Shown: positions 12,463-23,965 of the stretch, in pieces
How positions within the stretch are numbered: position 1 is the first letter of the stretch
Layout of the letters: each line of letters opens with the position of its first letter
Assembly: GCF_937616625.2 (NCBI RefSeq)
Contig: NC_065570.1
Span: 5,838,001 to 5,902,000 of the forward strand
Reading direction: 5' to 3'
Length of the DNA: 64,000 bases
Source: Mercurialis annua
Taxonomy: Eukaryota; Streptophyta; Magnoliopsida; Malpighiales; Euphorbiaceae
Translations under genes and position numbers: made by a program
The notes under the pieces: model-generated
What the model was told of the DNA's origin: nothing
Database searches by the model: none
What the model saw: only the letters and a program-made list of their open reading frames with translations

Positions 12463-14130
12463 TTAGAAAAGAGACCACCATCTACGGCTTCTGTTACCCC
12501 TTTGGCTCGGTACGGAAGAGTGGGGAGCATAAATATGATGAGCCCCTCTCTGGTGAGGATTTCCTAACCAATACACAAGCACAATGCCCACAAGACCGAC
12601 AATAGGGGCAGCAGCAAGAAAAAGCCATCTCCTTCCACCGCCTTCTCTTCCAGAACATCTGACAGCCGGGTCCACAGCTAGAAGCTCTCTCTGATCTATT
12701 CCGCCTTGGTCAATTTCATGAGCTTCAGCCTCATCGGAGTCATCCGAGGAACTATCCTCACTTTCATCGTGCTGCTGAATTTCTTGTATTCCAAGTCTAT
12801 TGCTACTGCTTCTCTTACCTTCCTCGTAATCTTTGTCACCAGTCGGTAGCTCAAACCTACAGAGAGGACACGAATTTCGAGTGCTCAACCACGGCAGAAT
12901 ACAATCAGGGTGGTATAGATGAAAACAAGGAAGTTGGTTAACTTCCGTGCCAATAGATAGAACATCCTTGCAAATTGCACAAGCTAAACCATCTTGTTTC
13001 TCATGTTCTTCATTAATGATCAGACGAGGTAGGCTGTTCATAAAGGATGCAGCTGCAGGAGGTGCTCCTCTTCTAGAGCTGTCGGTGTCAACAAGGTGTT
13101 CAAGAAATTCTTCAAAGCCTCTTGCATCGAGATAATCCCGGGAATCACCCATGTATTGTGGCATATCTGATTCTTCCAAGTCAGCCAAGATGTTTCTGGT
13201 AAATGTTCGTCTACCTTGCCTGATTCTCCAATCAATTAGGCCCTCAAATTCAGGAGAATCAAATTGTCGGCGCCAATTAATGGAGCGACTACCATCATTT
13301 GGACTTGAAATTGAAAAGTTTTGAAGTCGAGGACCTGTTTCTCCTGATTCATCCGGGTCTTCCTCAATGCCAACTTCTTCCCATTCACCATCATCATCAT
13401 CTTCTTCCACCTCGTCTTCATCATCCGAGTCCCACTGGTTGAGACCAGCATGCATTGGATCAATGTCGGTGTCACTATCAAGATTGCTTCCCTCACCTGG
13501 TTGAAAGAACATATCTGTATCAAGAAAACTACGTCCATCAACAGATACATCAGAGTCCCCCCCATATGCGCTAAAAGAAATAGTATCGCTTTCGCCGTGA
13601 TATCCCCTTAACCAATTGGAACTGGGAGTTGTTTCATTCTCTCCATAAAGAGAATCCGAAACATCAAAACTCTCACTTTCAGTATCTGAGAAAACCCGCC
13701 GCCATCTTCTAGAACCAGTTGGGGTCGTACGGGAGCTAGCATGTTGTGACAGCCTAACAGAAGCATCTCCATCTACAGATTGATTTTCATTCGCAGATAC
13801 AACGGATTGGTTGTGCCTCGCTAGATTCATCATATGTGACAACTGTTGTGAAAAAACATTTTCAAGAGACTCAGAACTATTATACCACGCTCTTCTTCCT
13901 CTAGTTCTCCTTCTCCGGGCAGAATCACGTGTGGAGTCTCCCGTGTCTTCAAGAAGCAAAAACTTACAGTCCCCACAAACGCTGATAGTTTCAAGATCAT
14001 TACTATCAGGTGAAAAAGTTCTTCTGCACATAACACATGCTGCTGGATGGACAGAAGGGTCACCTGCTAAACCATCATCCACATGAATTATGAAATCATC
14101 TGGTGAATTTCTTCTTGAATTAGCATCCAT
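12463..14130 (-). CDS. RING-H2 E3 ubiquitin ligase with C-terminal membrane anchor
   Basis: Predicted E3 ligase of 555 residues in one coding exon. The frame runs upstream to 14214, but the bases just before the ATG at 14128-14130 read CTCTACTTTCAG. A 3' splice site therefore abuts the start, so MDANSRR is the preferred start and a 5' UTR intron is inferred (possible donor near 14,789). Visible parts: an N-terminal CxxC...CxxC zinc motif (C32, C35, C52, C55); a long acidic, Ser-rich middle with a D/E run; a RING-H2 finger at about 384-424 (C-x2-C-x14-C-x-H-x2-H-x2-C-x10-C-x2-C, core CFHLYHPDC); a second acidic Ser stretch; a hydrophobic segment at about 502-523 (LAAAPIVGLVGIVLVYWL); and a basic tail ending SRRWWSLF. 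Membrane-anchored ubiquitin ligation is inferred; the substrate is unknown. From memory, Arabidopsis At5g01980 next to PILS6 is also a RING gene, which would fit orthology. Confidence 0.9.
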   Translation of the reverse strand: MDANSRRNSPDDFIIHVDDGLAGDPSVHPAACVMCRRTFSPDSNDLETISVCGDCKFLLLEDTGDSTRDSARRRRTRGRRAWYNSSESLENVFSQQLSHMMNLARHNQSVVSANENQSVDGDASVRLSQHASSRTTPTGSRRWRRVFSDTESESFDVSDSLYGENETTPSSNWLRGYHGESDTISFSAYGGDSDVSVDGRSFLDTDMFFQPGEGSNLDSDTDIDPMHAGLNQWDSDDEDEVEEDDDDGEWEEVGIEEDPDESGETGPRLQNFSISSPNDGSRSINWRRQFDSPEFEGLIDWRIRQGRRTFTRNILADLEESDMPQYMGDSRDYLDARGFEEFLEHLVDTDSSRRGAPPAAASFMNSLPRLIINEEHEKQDGLACAICKDVLSIGTEVNQLPCFHLYHPDCILPWLSTRNSCPLCRFELPTGDKDYEEGKRSSSNRLGIQEIQQHDESEDSSSDDSDEAEAHEIDQGGIDQRELLAVDPAVRCSGREGGGRRWLFLAAAPIVGLVGIVLVYWLGNPHQRGAHHIYAPHSSVPSQRGNRSRRWWSLF

Positions 14131-15240
14131 CTGAAAGTAGAGGTATATAAATTTGTGGAAAAATGAGAAATGCAAAAGCTGCAAAGCTAAGATAAATGCA
14201 TAAAAATGCACCAATCAAGAGAATGAAAACTGCTGGATACTTCTACCAACCAAATAAACCTTAACAGTCAGTTTAAGTTACATCGCGCTCAGTCATTTCC
14301 AAAGTAATTCTATAAAAATGCTAGGCATGACGTAGTTTTACATTACATGGAAGTCGATAATAAACAACTATACCCGAAAGTAATATGATCGTAAATTTAA
14401 CCAAGCCCAATGTCAGTATGAACATGCAGAATCTACACCTAGGTCTCTCAACAAATTAAAGTTAGAACCACTAATCTAATCATCTCTTGAGCAGCATTAA
14501 ACTAATACCATTTGCTCTTAATTGCATCCCAACAACATTCCAAAACCTAAACATGTTATAAACCAGTTCAGACAACTAAAAATTCAATAAAGAAAGATCT
14601 TATCAAGTGAACAACCTTAATTTCCCCAAACAGTGTCTCCTCTAATCCCTAACATGCAATCCAAGCAAATTCACATAAAAACATCACCCAACTTAAAGAG
14701 CAAACCAAACCTAGTGTACTTAGATGGCAACAAAAGAACAGTTAAACAATCAGAAACAGCACAAAGATTAAGGGGTAAAAAATTATACCAGAAAATCACT
14801 TCCAAAGTAGAAAAAGCTTCGATCTTTACAAATCCAAAATGGAATTTGAAAACAGCAAACGACAACCCACTAAAAAAATTAATGAAGATTGATCGATCTA
14901 AGAAGCTAAAGACTTGACATGTCAACAAACACAATTAAATCAGCAGATGGGTTGGTGAGAAAACGCCGCAAATTTATACATTATTTAGTATTATTAATGA
15001 ACATCGTGTTCAATGGTTTTATTTTGTACAGTGTGCAGAGTACGAGACTTTATCAAGATACCCAGGACCGAAAATTCTCTATCTATGAAATCCAGATGAT
15101 TTTGATGTTTCCACGCGCTCCTCTGAGCGTGGGATTGTTGGCCCAGATTAGGGAATGGAGCGTCTCATTGAGATGGCTTTTAGTGGCTTATTGATGTTTC
15201 TTTTGGCGTCTGGGACGCGCTTGAACAATGATGGTTAGAA
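14131..15240 (-). other. 5' leader, leader intron and promoter region of the RING-H2 gene
   Basis: No protein-coding gene is supported. On the minus strand a leader intron probably runs from about 14,789 (CTG|GTATAATT) to the acceptor at 14,131. The first, non-coding exon would lie somewhere between about 14,790 and 15,100. The small frames at 14633-14917, 14671-14934 and 14919-15194 have no domain and low-complexity composition. Confidence 0.35.
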
Positions 15241-16431
15241 CAAGGGTGTTAACGAGAATTGAGCTATTCGTGAACTACTCGAGATCCAATCGGAAAAAAC
15301 TCCATACAAGCTTGAAAAATTCGAGCTTGGGCTACTCAAACTTCATCTCGAGTCGAGTTCGAATATTAAGTACTAAAAAACGTGAGACTCACGAGCCTAA
15401 ACAGGTCTCTTTTAAATAAAAATAATAATTTTTTTATTATATTAACTTTTATACATCTATTTTATGTATTTTTGAGATAACAGTTGGTTTTTTTTATTGT
15501 ATAAGCGTACTAGAAGGTTATACCTCAAAATAAAATTTTGAAAAATAATCAAGTGATTGTGAATGATTTTTAAAGGACATAAAAAAGCTATACAAGCTTT
15601 TAAATAAATCTCCTGAAAGCGTGTAAAAATTAAAAGAAAACTTCTGTAATTGAAAAACTAAACCTCGTACTGTAATTCAAATTGCGATTGAAATAAGGTT
15701 GAAAAATAAGAAAAATGTAATTGCGGTATAAGTGATTACATAAAACTAAAGCGTTTGACATTGAATTTTTCCAGAAGTTTCTGTGTTTTTGTTAGTTTTG
15801 GTTAGGGATTCAAATAGTGATCATCTTCTTCTATTTATAGAGTATTTGCAAAAACTGTCAGATGATACATTTTTTAATTGCCCACATTCTCATTTCAACT
15901 TCTATAAAATTGTCGCTTTCTCTACTTCTATAAACTATCGCTTTCTAAAACTATTAGCACGTGCTTCAATGTAAGATCTTGGCCTTCTGAGATTTTAGAT
16001 TTCTGGCAAATTGTTTTTAGGCTTCTGGCTAATTAATTTTGAGCTTCTGGCCAATTTGATTTTGGACTCAAATCTTCTGAGAATTACTCTGTGCTCTTGG
16101 GCCTTAGCTTGTTTTAGTTTTGGTGTAAACAACCTCTAAATTTAAATGTGTATCAGATTATATATTTTATAGTGAAAAGGGTTAAAATATATCAAATAAG
16201 TTTATTTTTAATAATTATTTTTATTTTGAAAAAAGTCAAGTCGAACTCAAGTTCGAATAGTTCGAATATTGTTCGAACTCGAGTTCCAGAATTTAAGCTC
16301 AAAACTCGAGCTCGAGTTTAAGAATTTAAGTCAGTCGATCTTAAGGTCAAGCTCGAGCTCGAGTATATAACACTCGAGTTTGAACTCGATCTCGACCTAA
16401 CTTGGACTCGGCTTGAATTGTTTATACTCCT
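15241..16431. mobile_element. hAT-like non-autonomous element
   Basis: The ends are rich in GAGCTCGAG / TTCGAACTCGAG palindromic motifs (15,260-15,365 and 16,230-16,425). Imperfect inverted termini can be drawn: left AGGGTGTTAACGAGAATTGA and right, reversed, AGGAGTATAAACAATTCAAG, similar in style to the clear hAT element at 17,395. A perfect 8-bp target duplication was not found, so the exact edges are uncertain. The AT-rich middle has no sustained frame. Confidence 0.5.
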
Positions 16432-17386
16432 AGATGGAAGGGATGAAAGCTCATTTGACTCTAAATTAGGCACAAAAGATGAAATATGTAGAATTTATGA
16501 ATATTTATAAATAAAAAATTCATATTTTTTTTATTTTTGGATCATTTGTATCCCCTCATCGGGTCATCCTTGTGCTTTGCACCATAAGAAAAAAAAGGTT
16601 AGTTAAATTATTAAGAGCAAATTATTATGAGACCCCTCACTTATGTCATAATTCGCACTTTAAATGATATGGTCCTCACTTTTATTTCCGTTAACAATTT
16701 AATCCTTTCGTCTATTTTTTGCATTGGTCAACTGAATCAAGGCTTCATGGGTAGATTACTTTTCAAACATGGAAATGTTGATAGAAATAAAAGTGAAAAT
16801 CACGTCGTTTTTTTTTGAAATTAAAACAGGAAAAATATAGAAGATGAACAACGACGATGACAATGCACAACAGAGACGATGATGATAAGAAGCATCATAC
16901 ATGAAAAAATTAAAAAAAAAACGACGACGGCGATGTCGACTAGATTTGAAAAAGGACGATGAAGACGACGACAATGGTGGAATAGAGCAATTTTAAATAT
17001 GGAAAAAAGAAGTGAAATTGCAGCAGTGGAACGATGGCGACATCAGAATGGCGAAGAAAAAACAGTGGAGATGGTAAATGGTTTTCCAAAAGAACACATA
17101 AGTTATTAATGTTATTAATTTTGTTTAATTGTATATTTGATAAGAGAATATAGATGTGAGATTTTTTAAAAATTCCCATAAAATAGTAAAGAAGGAACCG
17201 TCGCCGTACCTAGAATTGGAACTGCTGCTATTTGTCAGCAAAAGAAAATAATTGTCGTTCTCAGAGTTGCATCCGCCGCTAGTCCAAAATCTGCAGCACT
17301 AGTAGTTGTTGTTGTCGGAAAAGAAAAAAAATCATCGGATCTGCTGTTGGAAGCCACCATTGTCGCTGTACTTGAAAAAGAATTTA
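16432..17386. repeat. Degenerate repeat region interrupted by a hAT element
   Basis: At about 16,626 the sequence reads GAGACCCCTCACTTATGTCA and continues with GGTCCTCACTTTTATTTCCG. A similar start recurs in the same orientation at about 18,293 (GAAACCCCCTCACATTTGAT, then GACCCCTCACTTTTGC). These look like ends of one transposon family in direct order. The sequence between them has GACGATGA-type simple repeats (16,840-16,980) and receives the hAT insertion at 17,395. No gene is seen. Confidence 0.4.
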
Positions 17387-17394
17387 ACTCCGCG

Positions 17395-18095
17395 TAGGGG
17401 TGTAAATGAACCGAGCCGTTCGCGAGCAGCTCGGTGTTCGGCTCGATAAGAGCTCGGTTCATGTTCGTTCGTATTTTAAACGAACCGAGCTCGAACTTGA
17501 TTTTACGTTCGTTAATATAAACGAGCTGAACATGAACATAGTGGTGTTCGGCTCGTTTATGTTCGCGAACAGCTCGAATAAGAGTTCATGAATAAGCTCG
17601 TGAACGAGCTCGATTAAAAGTTCGTAAACAAGTTCGTGAACGAGCTCGTATATAGTTCACGAACAAGCTCGTTTAGAAACTCGTTTAGGTGTTCGCGAAC
17701 TAATTCATATTTAGATTAATTTATATAATTATGTTTCTAATTTATTCAGCTCATATTCGTGAACGAGTTCGATTAGATTGTTTTTAATTTATTCAGCTCA
17801 TATTTGTGTTTGTTCGTTTAAAAGTTCGTGTTCGTTCGTTTATCCGCTAAACGAGTGGGCTCACGAACGAGCTCGTTTAGTACTTATCGAGCTCGTTCGT
17901 GAGCTCGTTCGTGAGCTTGTTCGTTTAGCGGCTAAACGAACCGAACATGAACATTATAAAATTTAAACGAACCGAACATGAACACTCTGTTCAAAGCTCG
18001 ACTGAACATGAACCGAACATAAACACCTTGTTCGCTAAACGAGCCGAACATGAACACTCCAAAGCTCGGCTCGGCTCGGTTCATTTACACCCCTA
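17395..18095. mobile_element. hAT MITE with exact 8-bp target duplication
   Basis: A 701-bp element with terminal inverted repeats TAGGGGTGTAAATGAACCGA / inverse at 18,074-18,095. It is flanked by the perfect 8-bp duplication ACTCCGCG (17387-17394 and 18096-18103), diagnostic of hAT elements. Inside is an unusually dense field of GAGCTCG, GTTCGTGAACGAGCTCG and AGCTCGTTC motifs in both orientations, covering almost the whole element except an AT-rich piece at 17,700-17,800. There is no transposase. Confidence 0.92.
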
Positions 18096-18103
18096 ACTCC
18101 GCG

Positions 18104-19249
18104 GTTCGTGGAGAGGTAGTTCTCAGTTTTCAGATGTTGTGGATCGACAAAGTCCTCAAATGGAAGGAAGAAAAAAACTGTAATTTTATAAATACAAATA
18201 CAAAAATTAAAGAAAATTAAAGTTGCACTGTATTTTTGTAAATACAGAGGTAGAGCTGTACTTTTTAAAATAAAATGGCGAGCTAATTATAATGAAACCC
18301 CCTCACATTTGATATAATTCACATTTTAGTCTCTTTTGTTTGAAAATTAAACTATATGACCCCTCACTTTTGCTTCTGTCAATATTTTATTCCCTCCATC
18401 TATTTTTAGTGCTAGTCAATATTTTAGTCCCTCCATCCATTGTTAGTGTAGCTCTAAAATGACCTTTTAGCGTATTATGTCTAATTTTCTCTATAAATGT
18501 TGGAAGTTGTGTAAAAACCCAAGATCCGAAGCATGAAAATGGACCCAAAGTTCCATTGGGCCTAACCATTGATCCAATATCCATAAAGCAAAAAAGGAAT
18601 TAGCAAATAAAAAACTGAATAATCATAAAGAATTTACTTTAATAAGAAAAAGAAATGAAGAAGAGAGTGAAGAGGGACCCTTTAGCGGATTCGTTTCTTG
18701 CCCGTTTATGATCTGTCTCTCTCTTACTCTCTGCAACTTCTAACCTTCCTTAAACACTATATAACTCCTTAAACCCCTCCGTTTTTACCTTAATCACTGT
18801 CCAAACATCATCCCATTTATGTCCATTAATCATTACAGCTCCACTCCACTTTTTTCTTTCCATTTTGATCACTCCTTAAACCAGTCTTTAAAGCTCTGAT
18901 CATCCAAAAACAGCATGAAACTGAAAAATCAAAGGGTTTCTATGCATTTTCCTTTCCTGTAATTCTCATAATCTTTTCATAAACAGAAAATTAATTTATA
19001 CCCTTTTGATCATAACCCCTTTTTATTACCACCCACATTTTGCATTTCTGTTCTTCTTTTATAAAACCTTCAAATGTTTGATCTTTATGGTCAGTTAGTA
19101 GGAAATAAAACTTGGGGTTTGAAACTCTTGTGAATTTTTAGGTGGGTTTCTTTAATATTTTTGTTATGGTGTTGGAATTATGTTAAGTACTGAGATTATG
19201 ACAATGTGGGGTTTTGTTTTGTTTTGTGTTGGTTTAAGGAAGGTACAAA
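18104..19249 (+). promoter_or_regulatory. Upstream region and leader of the bromodomain gene
   Basis: The first part (to about 18,500) is transposon-derived. From about 18,650 there are features of a plant promoter and leader: a CTCTCTCTTACTCTCTGC pyrimidine tract (18,716-18,733), a TATA-like ACTATATAACTCC (about 18,757) and then T-rich leader sequence to the ATG at 19,250. A leader intron is likely, since several GT and AG candidates lie between 18,950 and 19,240, but it cannot be fixed. Confidence 0.4.
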
Positions 19250-22200
19250 ATGCGGAAAATGTGGAGAGAAGGACATAGAAGGAGCCCTCGTATAACTGCT
19301 TTAGATGCAAAGAAAGCTCACCCATCAAGGTCTACTTTTGCTCAAAGGTGTACTGGTTTAGATTTCAAGAATCACCAAAGAAAACGACAACGTTTGGATG
19401 CCGGTTCGGGGCCGGGTTCTAAGACCAGAGATAAGAAGAAGAGGAAGCTTAAACCTCTTCAAGAGGTGGCTTCTGTTGTCAATGCTCAAGAGGTGGTTGT
19501 TTGTTTTTTGACTTTTAGTTGATTAATTAGTAAAAGTTTAATTGTTTGACTTTTTATGATTAGTTTAAATCAGTTTTTCAGTTGTTGTCTGCTTTCAGTG
19601 AAGTAATTGTCTGTATGTGTAAATTTTGTGCTCTTTTGCTGTTCATTTGCAATCATTGGGTTTATTATGTGCCTATTGTACTCTTGTTTTGGGACCTTTG
19701 GTTGTTGAAGGGTTTAAAGAGCATATTAAAGGTAGAAACAAAAAGTGATAGTTCAGTTGCTTTTGGATAATGTCTTGTGGTTTTACGTTGGAGTTAGGAC
19801 ACCAGCACACCACCCAACCCGTTGACTCGATAAGGAACTTTAGCTCTCTGAGTAATTCTATTTACCTTCATGTTTTTAAAGTTTCAGTTCAGTTAGTTTC
19901 ACTAGACTTACTAAGCAATTAGTTTGCGGTGATCCGCGTTCAGGAAACATTTGATTTCTGCACTATTTTGAGTGTTCGGTTTTCGATTGGTTGTATAAGA
20001 CTTTGATTCTAGTATACTGTTGGTGATGAATAAGGCTTTAAGTCTGATTTAAGGAACAAAATTCTGAAATGTGTATATTTGTTCTTACATACCAATTGCG
20101 TTAGTTGGTGTCTCTTCATGCTGCAGTGGAACTTTCCTTTTATTGTTTGTGTGTGGTCTGGTTTCAGGATCCCGAGTTGAGTGATGAGCAGAACGCTAAA
20201 GAAGTGAGCCTTGAAAATCTTCATATAAATCATGGTCTGCCTTTTTGCCCCATGAAAGATGTCATTGTAAATTACTTGCTTTAAAATTTCACTTACACTG
20301 ACATGATAGTTTTGTTTTCCCCACCGAACCAGATCCACCAATTGTGCAGGGTAAACATAAGCAAAAATATGGGGATCAAACTAGCAATCCAGGTCACATT
20401 CTGTCTCCTTTTTAGAATTTTGATGAATCATTTAATTTATTTGTGACCGTTGCATCATTTATACCAGGTCAACCACATGCTGTGAGATGTGCTTCTCGGA
20501 TGCCAGAAAAACGCATGCTTCAGCTTATACTTGATGTGTTACAGAGGTAGCAATTCTTTCAAAAGGATGGTTCTAGTGTTTTAATAATAAGGAAGTCCTG
20601 GGCATTTAATGTTTGAGAAACTATTGCATGAATAATTCCTCATGGAACTTCACTTTATTTTTACGTTTTAGGAGAGATACTCATGAAATATTTGCAGAAC
20701 CAGTTGACACGGAGGTATTAAGTTTTTCTTATTATTATCATTGATTTTGTTTTGTTTTGTTTTTTTTAATTAATTGATTTTGAGTTTCTTTTCTTTTTCT
20801 CTGAATAAGGTAGAGGATTACTACGAAATCATCAAGGAGCCAATGGATTTCGGGACCATGAGAGCTAAACTTCACGAAGGAATGTATAAAAATCTTGAAC
20901 AATTTGAGGTTTGCTTTTTTCTCATATTTGTTTTTGGTTCCTAAGGTAAATTTGTTTATGTTGATGTCCGAGCTCTAGGTAGCAGGGACACTTCATTCAA
21001 TTAACGTGTCCCGTTTCGGAAACGTTTCAGCCATTCCGAAACGTCATTTTTTACATAGAAAACCTTAAAATAACACCATTTCACCGTGTCCGAGTGTCCC
21101 GTTTCCCCGTATCCGTGTCCGTGTAGCTACATAAATTTTTGCACTTCCATAAAGCTAAGCATTTATTTAGATTTCTGACTACATATTTTTTTATCACCAT
21201 GCAGTATGATGTATTTCTTATATCCAAAAATGCTATGCATTTTAATTCAACCAGTACAATCTTTTTCAGACAGGTATGCTTGTCAAATTTTAGAAGCCCA
21301 ATCAGTACAATTATCTGCAAAGATATATATCACTCTTTTAGTGCATGGAATAAATATTCATTATTGTTCAGGCTCGTGCCATTGATGAACTAGCTAAGAA
21401 GGTTTTTCATGTTCTCAAAACTGATCCCGAGAGTTTTGAATCTGAATTTTCGGGCACAAGACGACGAACTAATAGAAGGCCCAAATGTGAAGTTAAGAGC
21501 TCTTCTAAGCTTGCTGCCAACTATAGATCAAACAGTGGGGCACTTAATGTATCACGAACACCTGTAAATGGTATACCAAATTTAAGAACTACAATGCAAT
21601 ATGACAGCGTTACTACTATGCAATTTGATCTAAGAGATGATGAAGTACCTTTTGGTAAGATGTTAATTCTAACCTGTCTTTCTGTAAGTGAAATACACTG
21701 ATTTAAGTACAATATTCACTAAAAATTGTTGTAGGTAACAATAGTAATTTCAAGATATTTTCCTTTACATATAGACAGTCTTCATGGGCTAACAAAGCTC
21801 TTTTTTTGTGGTTTGGCCGAATTTGGCTGTTTATATATCTAATATACACAACGTGAATCCAGGGTGATAGAAGGATGCTTGATTTTCACAATGGGCCAAT
21901 TACTGTTTATGGGATTTCAAACTTCCTGCATTGTCAGTTTACCCTTTTGCTTCTGAATTATACATCAGCTTTTAAATATATTTTGGAGATGCGTGTCTGT
22001 TTTGTTTATTGTTGAAGGAGCCAGCAAAATGTATTGGAGTGCTCTATTTGTTTCTTGTCTTGGAATATAACGAGTCCAAGTATATTAATTTTGGTTTTCA
22101 TGGATTTCTTGTGAACAGCTTTTGGAGATGGTAGAGGATCTAGTTCTTATGAAGCCGATAGACGCTCTACGTATAGATCTTCATTGTCTGACCATAATGA

Positions 22201-23362
22201 GAATTTAATTGTTTCGACAGTTTATAGTAATTCCAAATTGCTAATGCATGTGAGTGATTTTCCCTGTAGGACAGCATTTGTTTCCATCAATGTTTTACTT
22301 GTGAAAGAATTAATTTTTACTTCCAAGAACTGACAATTTCTTTTCTCATTTGTGTAGATAAATCAGCAAGATAATAGTTATCGTAACAGCTTAATGTCGT
22401 TTGTTAAAGATTTAGGACCAACAGCTCAAATGGTTGCCGAACGCAAATTAAATGGATGGTCAACTGAAGGTGGCAATTATCTGAATTCAGCTTCAACTCT
22501 GTCTAAGGCTTCAAATTGCAAAAACCACGCCGGATCCAATTTTGGTGGGTGGATACCTGCTGCTACAAATATGAAGTCTCAAAATGTAACTGGTTACGGA
22601 GCTGATATGCATGATGATTACGATAAAAGGGAGAAATCTTGTTCCGGTGACAAAATGGGAATCTATGGCACTTTTGGTAATGGTGGGAACGCCTTCCGTG
22701 CCATTAGACAAGAAGAGTGGAATAGGAACGATTTTGAAGCTGGAGGTGTTTCTAAGAGTAACCATTTTCAACAGAATCAGAGTAACTCATTTGAGATTGG
22801 TTTGCCTTTATCCAATAGCAATGGAAAAAATCTGCATTTTACGGTAGCTGGATTAAACAGTAAGAAGAATTCAGCACCACTAGATATGGAGAAAAGCAAT
22901 TCAGATGGTACATTGCAACCAGCTTTTGATTATTCTCAGCAAAACATTTTTGAACGCAGGTTAGCGGATAAATACAGTTATTCACCGGCTGCGTGGAGCC
23001 TAGAGACCGCGGTGGATGGCAAATCAGGTTGTGATCATTCAACGGGCATGGATAATCCTAGTTCAGTGTATATGATGGGCTGCCATGAAGCTGCAGCTGC
23101 ACGAGATGCGAGGCATGAAATTGGACGTACAACCGAGACAGAATGGACATGGAACTCAAACCGAGCTGCGACGCCGGTTTCGCAGTTCATATTTGATCTG
23201 CCATTCTTGAAGGCCAGACTTGATGAGATGAACTGTTTTGGGGAGGATAGATTAGTGCAAGAAAGCTCGGCAAGAATGAATGAGACTTACCACGATAATA
23301 CTCCACATTACTCATTAGATGCTCAGCTCACTCCTTCCTTCAACTTGGCTCTTCAGCTGTAA
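19250..23362 (+). CDS. Bromodomain protein
   Basis: Predicted nuclear reader of acetyl-lysine in histones, 676 residues. Ten exons were assembled from in-frame GT..AG sites: 19250-19492, 20168-20203, 20350-20392, 20468-20546, 20672-20714, 20810-20908, 21205-21273, 21372-21654, 22119-22249 and 22358-23362. The N-terminus carries basic clusters (about 43-68, NHQRKRQR and KKKRKLK) that could be nuclear localisation signals. The bromodomain spans about 121-217: helix Z RMLQLILDVLQ, the ZA loop with YYEIIKEPMDFGTM, and ISKNAMHFN, where N195 matches the conserved acetyl-lysine-binding Asn. The C-terminal two thirds are low-complexity, rich in Ser, Asn and Gly, with no recognised domain, and end FNLALQL. 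Exon 3 was chosen to start at 20350 because the alternative acceptor leads to a stop. Intron 6 contains a small transposon (20,977-21,130). A plant single-bromodomain subfamily is likely, but no paralogue is named. Confidence 0.9.
20977..21130. mobile_element. Small inverted-repeat element in a bromodomain-gene intron
   Basis: Lies inside the intron between 20,908 and 21,205. The left end (GTAGCAGGGACACTTC) is the inverse of the right end (GGACACGGACACGG, then TAGCTAC). The body has repeated GTGTCC, TTTCGGAAACG and CCGTTTCC motifs. A similar motif pair occurs near 50,878-51,013. No clear target duplication was found, and the reading frame of the gene is unaffected. Confidence 0.5.
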
Positions 23363-23570
23363 GAAAATTGAACTCATTTCTTGAAAAGATATCCTTTGTA
23401 TATATTAAAAATTATCTGCCATTGATATGGGCAATGACACGGGTTAGCAAAGGGTCGGTTTGATTAAGAACCGATTGATTCAACCAAAACTTAAAATCTA
23501 ATTACTTTGTCTCTTTATTTGTACCGGCCAAACTATCAACTTTAACTGAAACCGATTTAATTGAATTACC

Positions 23571-23965
23571 AAAAACTTGAAAATACATCACTGAACTTGT
23601 TCAATTAGTCGGTTAATTTGGTTACGTCAATAAAATATAAAGACTAATACTTAAACACAAAATAAACAATATTTGATTATTCGAATTGAATTTCTAAAAA
23701 AAAAAACAATTGAACTATTTTTTTATTGATCAAAGCGAACTAACCGAATTAATCAAAACTTCTAACTAAACTTAATTAAAATAGATCAATTAATTTGGTT
23801 TAACAGAAAATTTATTGATAATGGACAACAACTATCAATATCAGATCAAAATGAGTTTTTTATGCTACTCTTTTTTATTGTTAGGAGAGACTTATTCAAT
23901 GGAGATTGCCAATAAATTGTAATTAAAATAATAAGAAAGAATAAAGCTTCACGTCTAATTGATTT
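23571..23965. repeat. Long direct repeat, left copy, flanking the LINE
   Basis: 395 bp running from AAAAACTTGAAAATACATCA to CTTCACGTCTAATTGATTT, repeated almost exactly at 26,181-26,578 on the other side of the LINE. By eye the copies differ by two C/T substitutions (AGACTAAT/AGATTAAT; CTTCTAAC/CTTTTAAC) and a few homopolymer lengths. This copy sits at the poly(A) side of the LINE. It contains ordinary AT-rich sequence with no coding content. Confidence 0.92.

Noticed and set aside
17395..18095. CRISPR-like or satellite array of GAGCTCG repeats
   Set aside because: Spacing is irregular, both orientations are mixed, and the whole unit has hAT ends with an 8-bp duplication in a plant genome.
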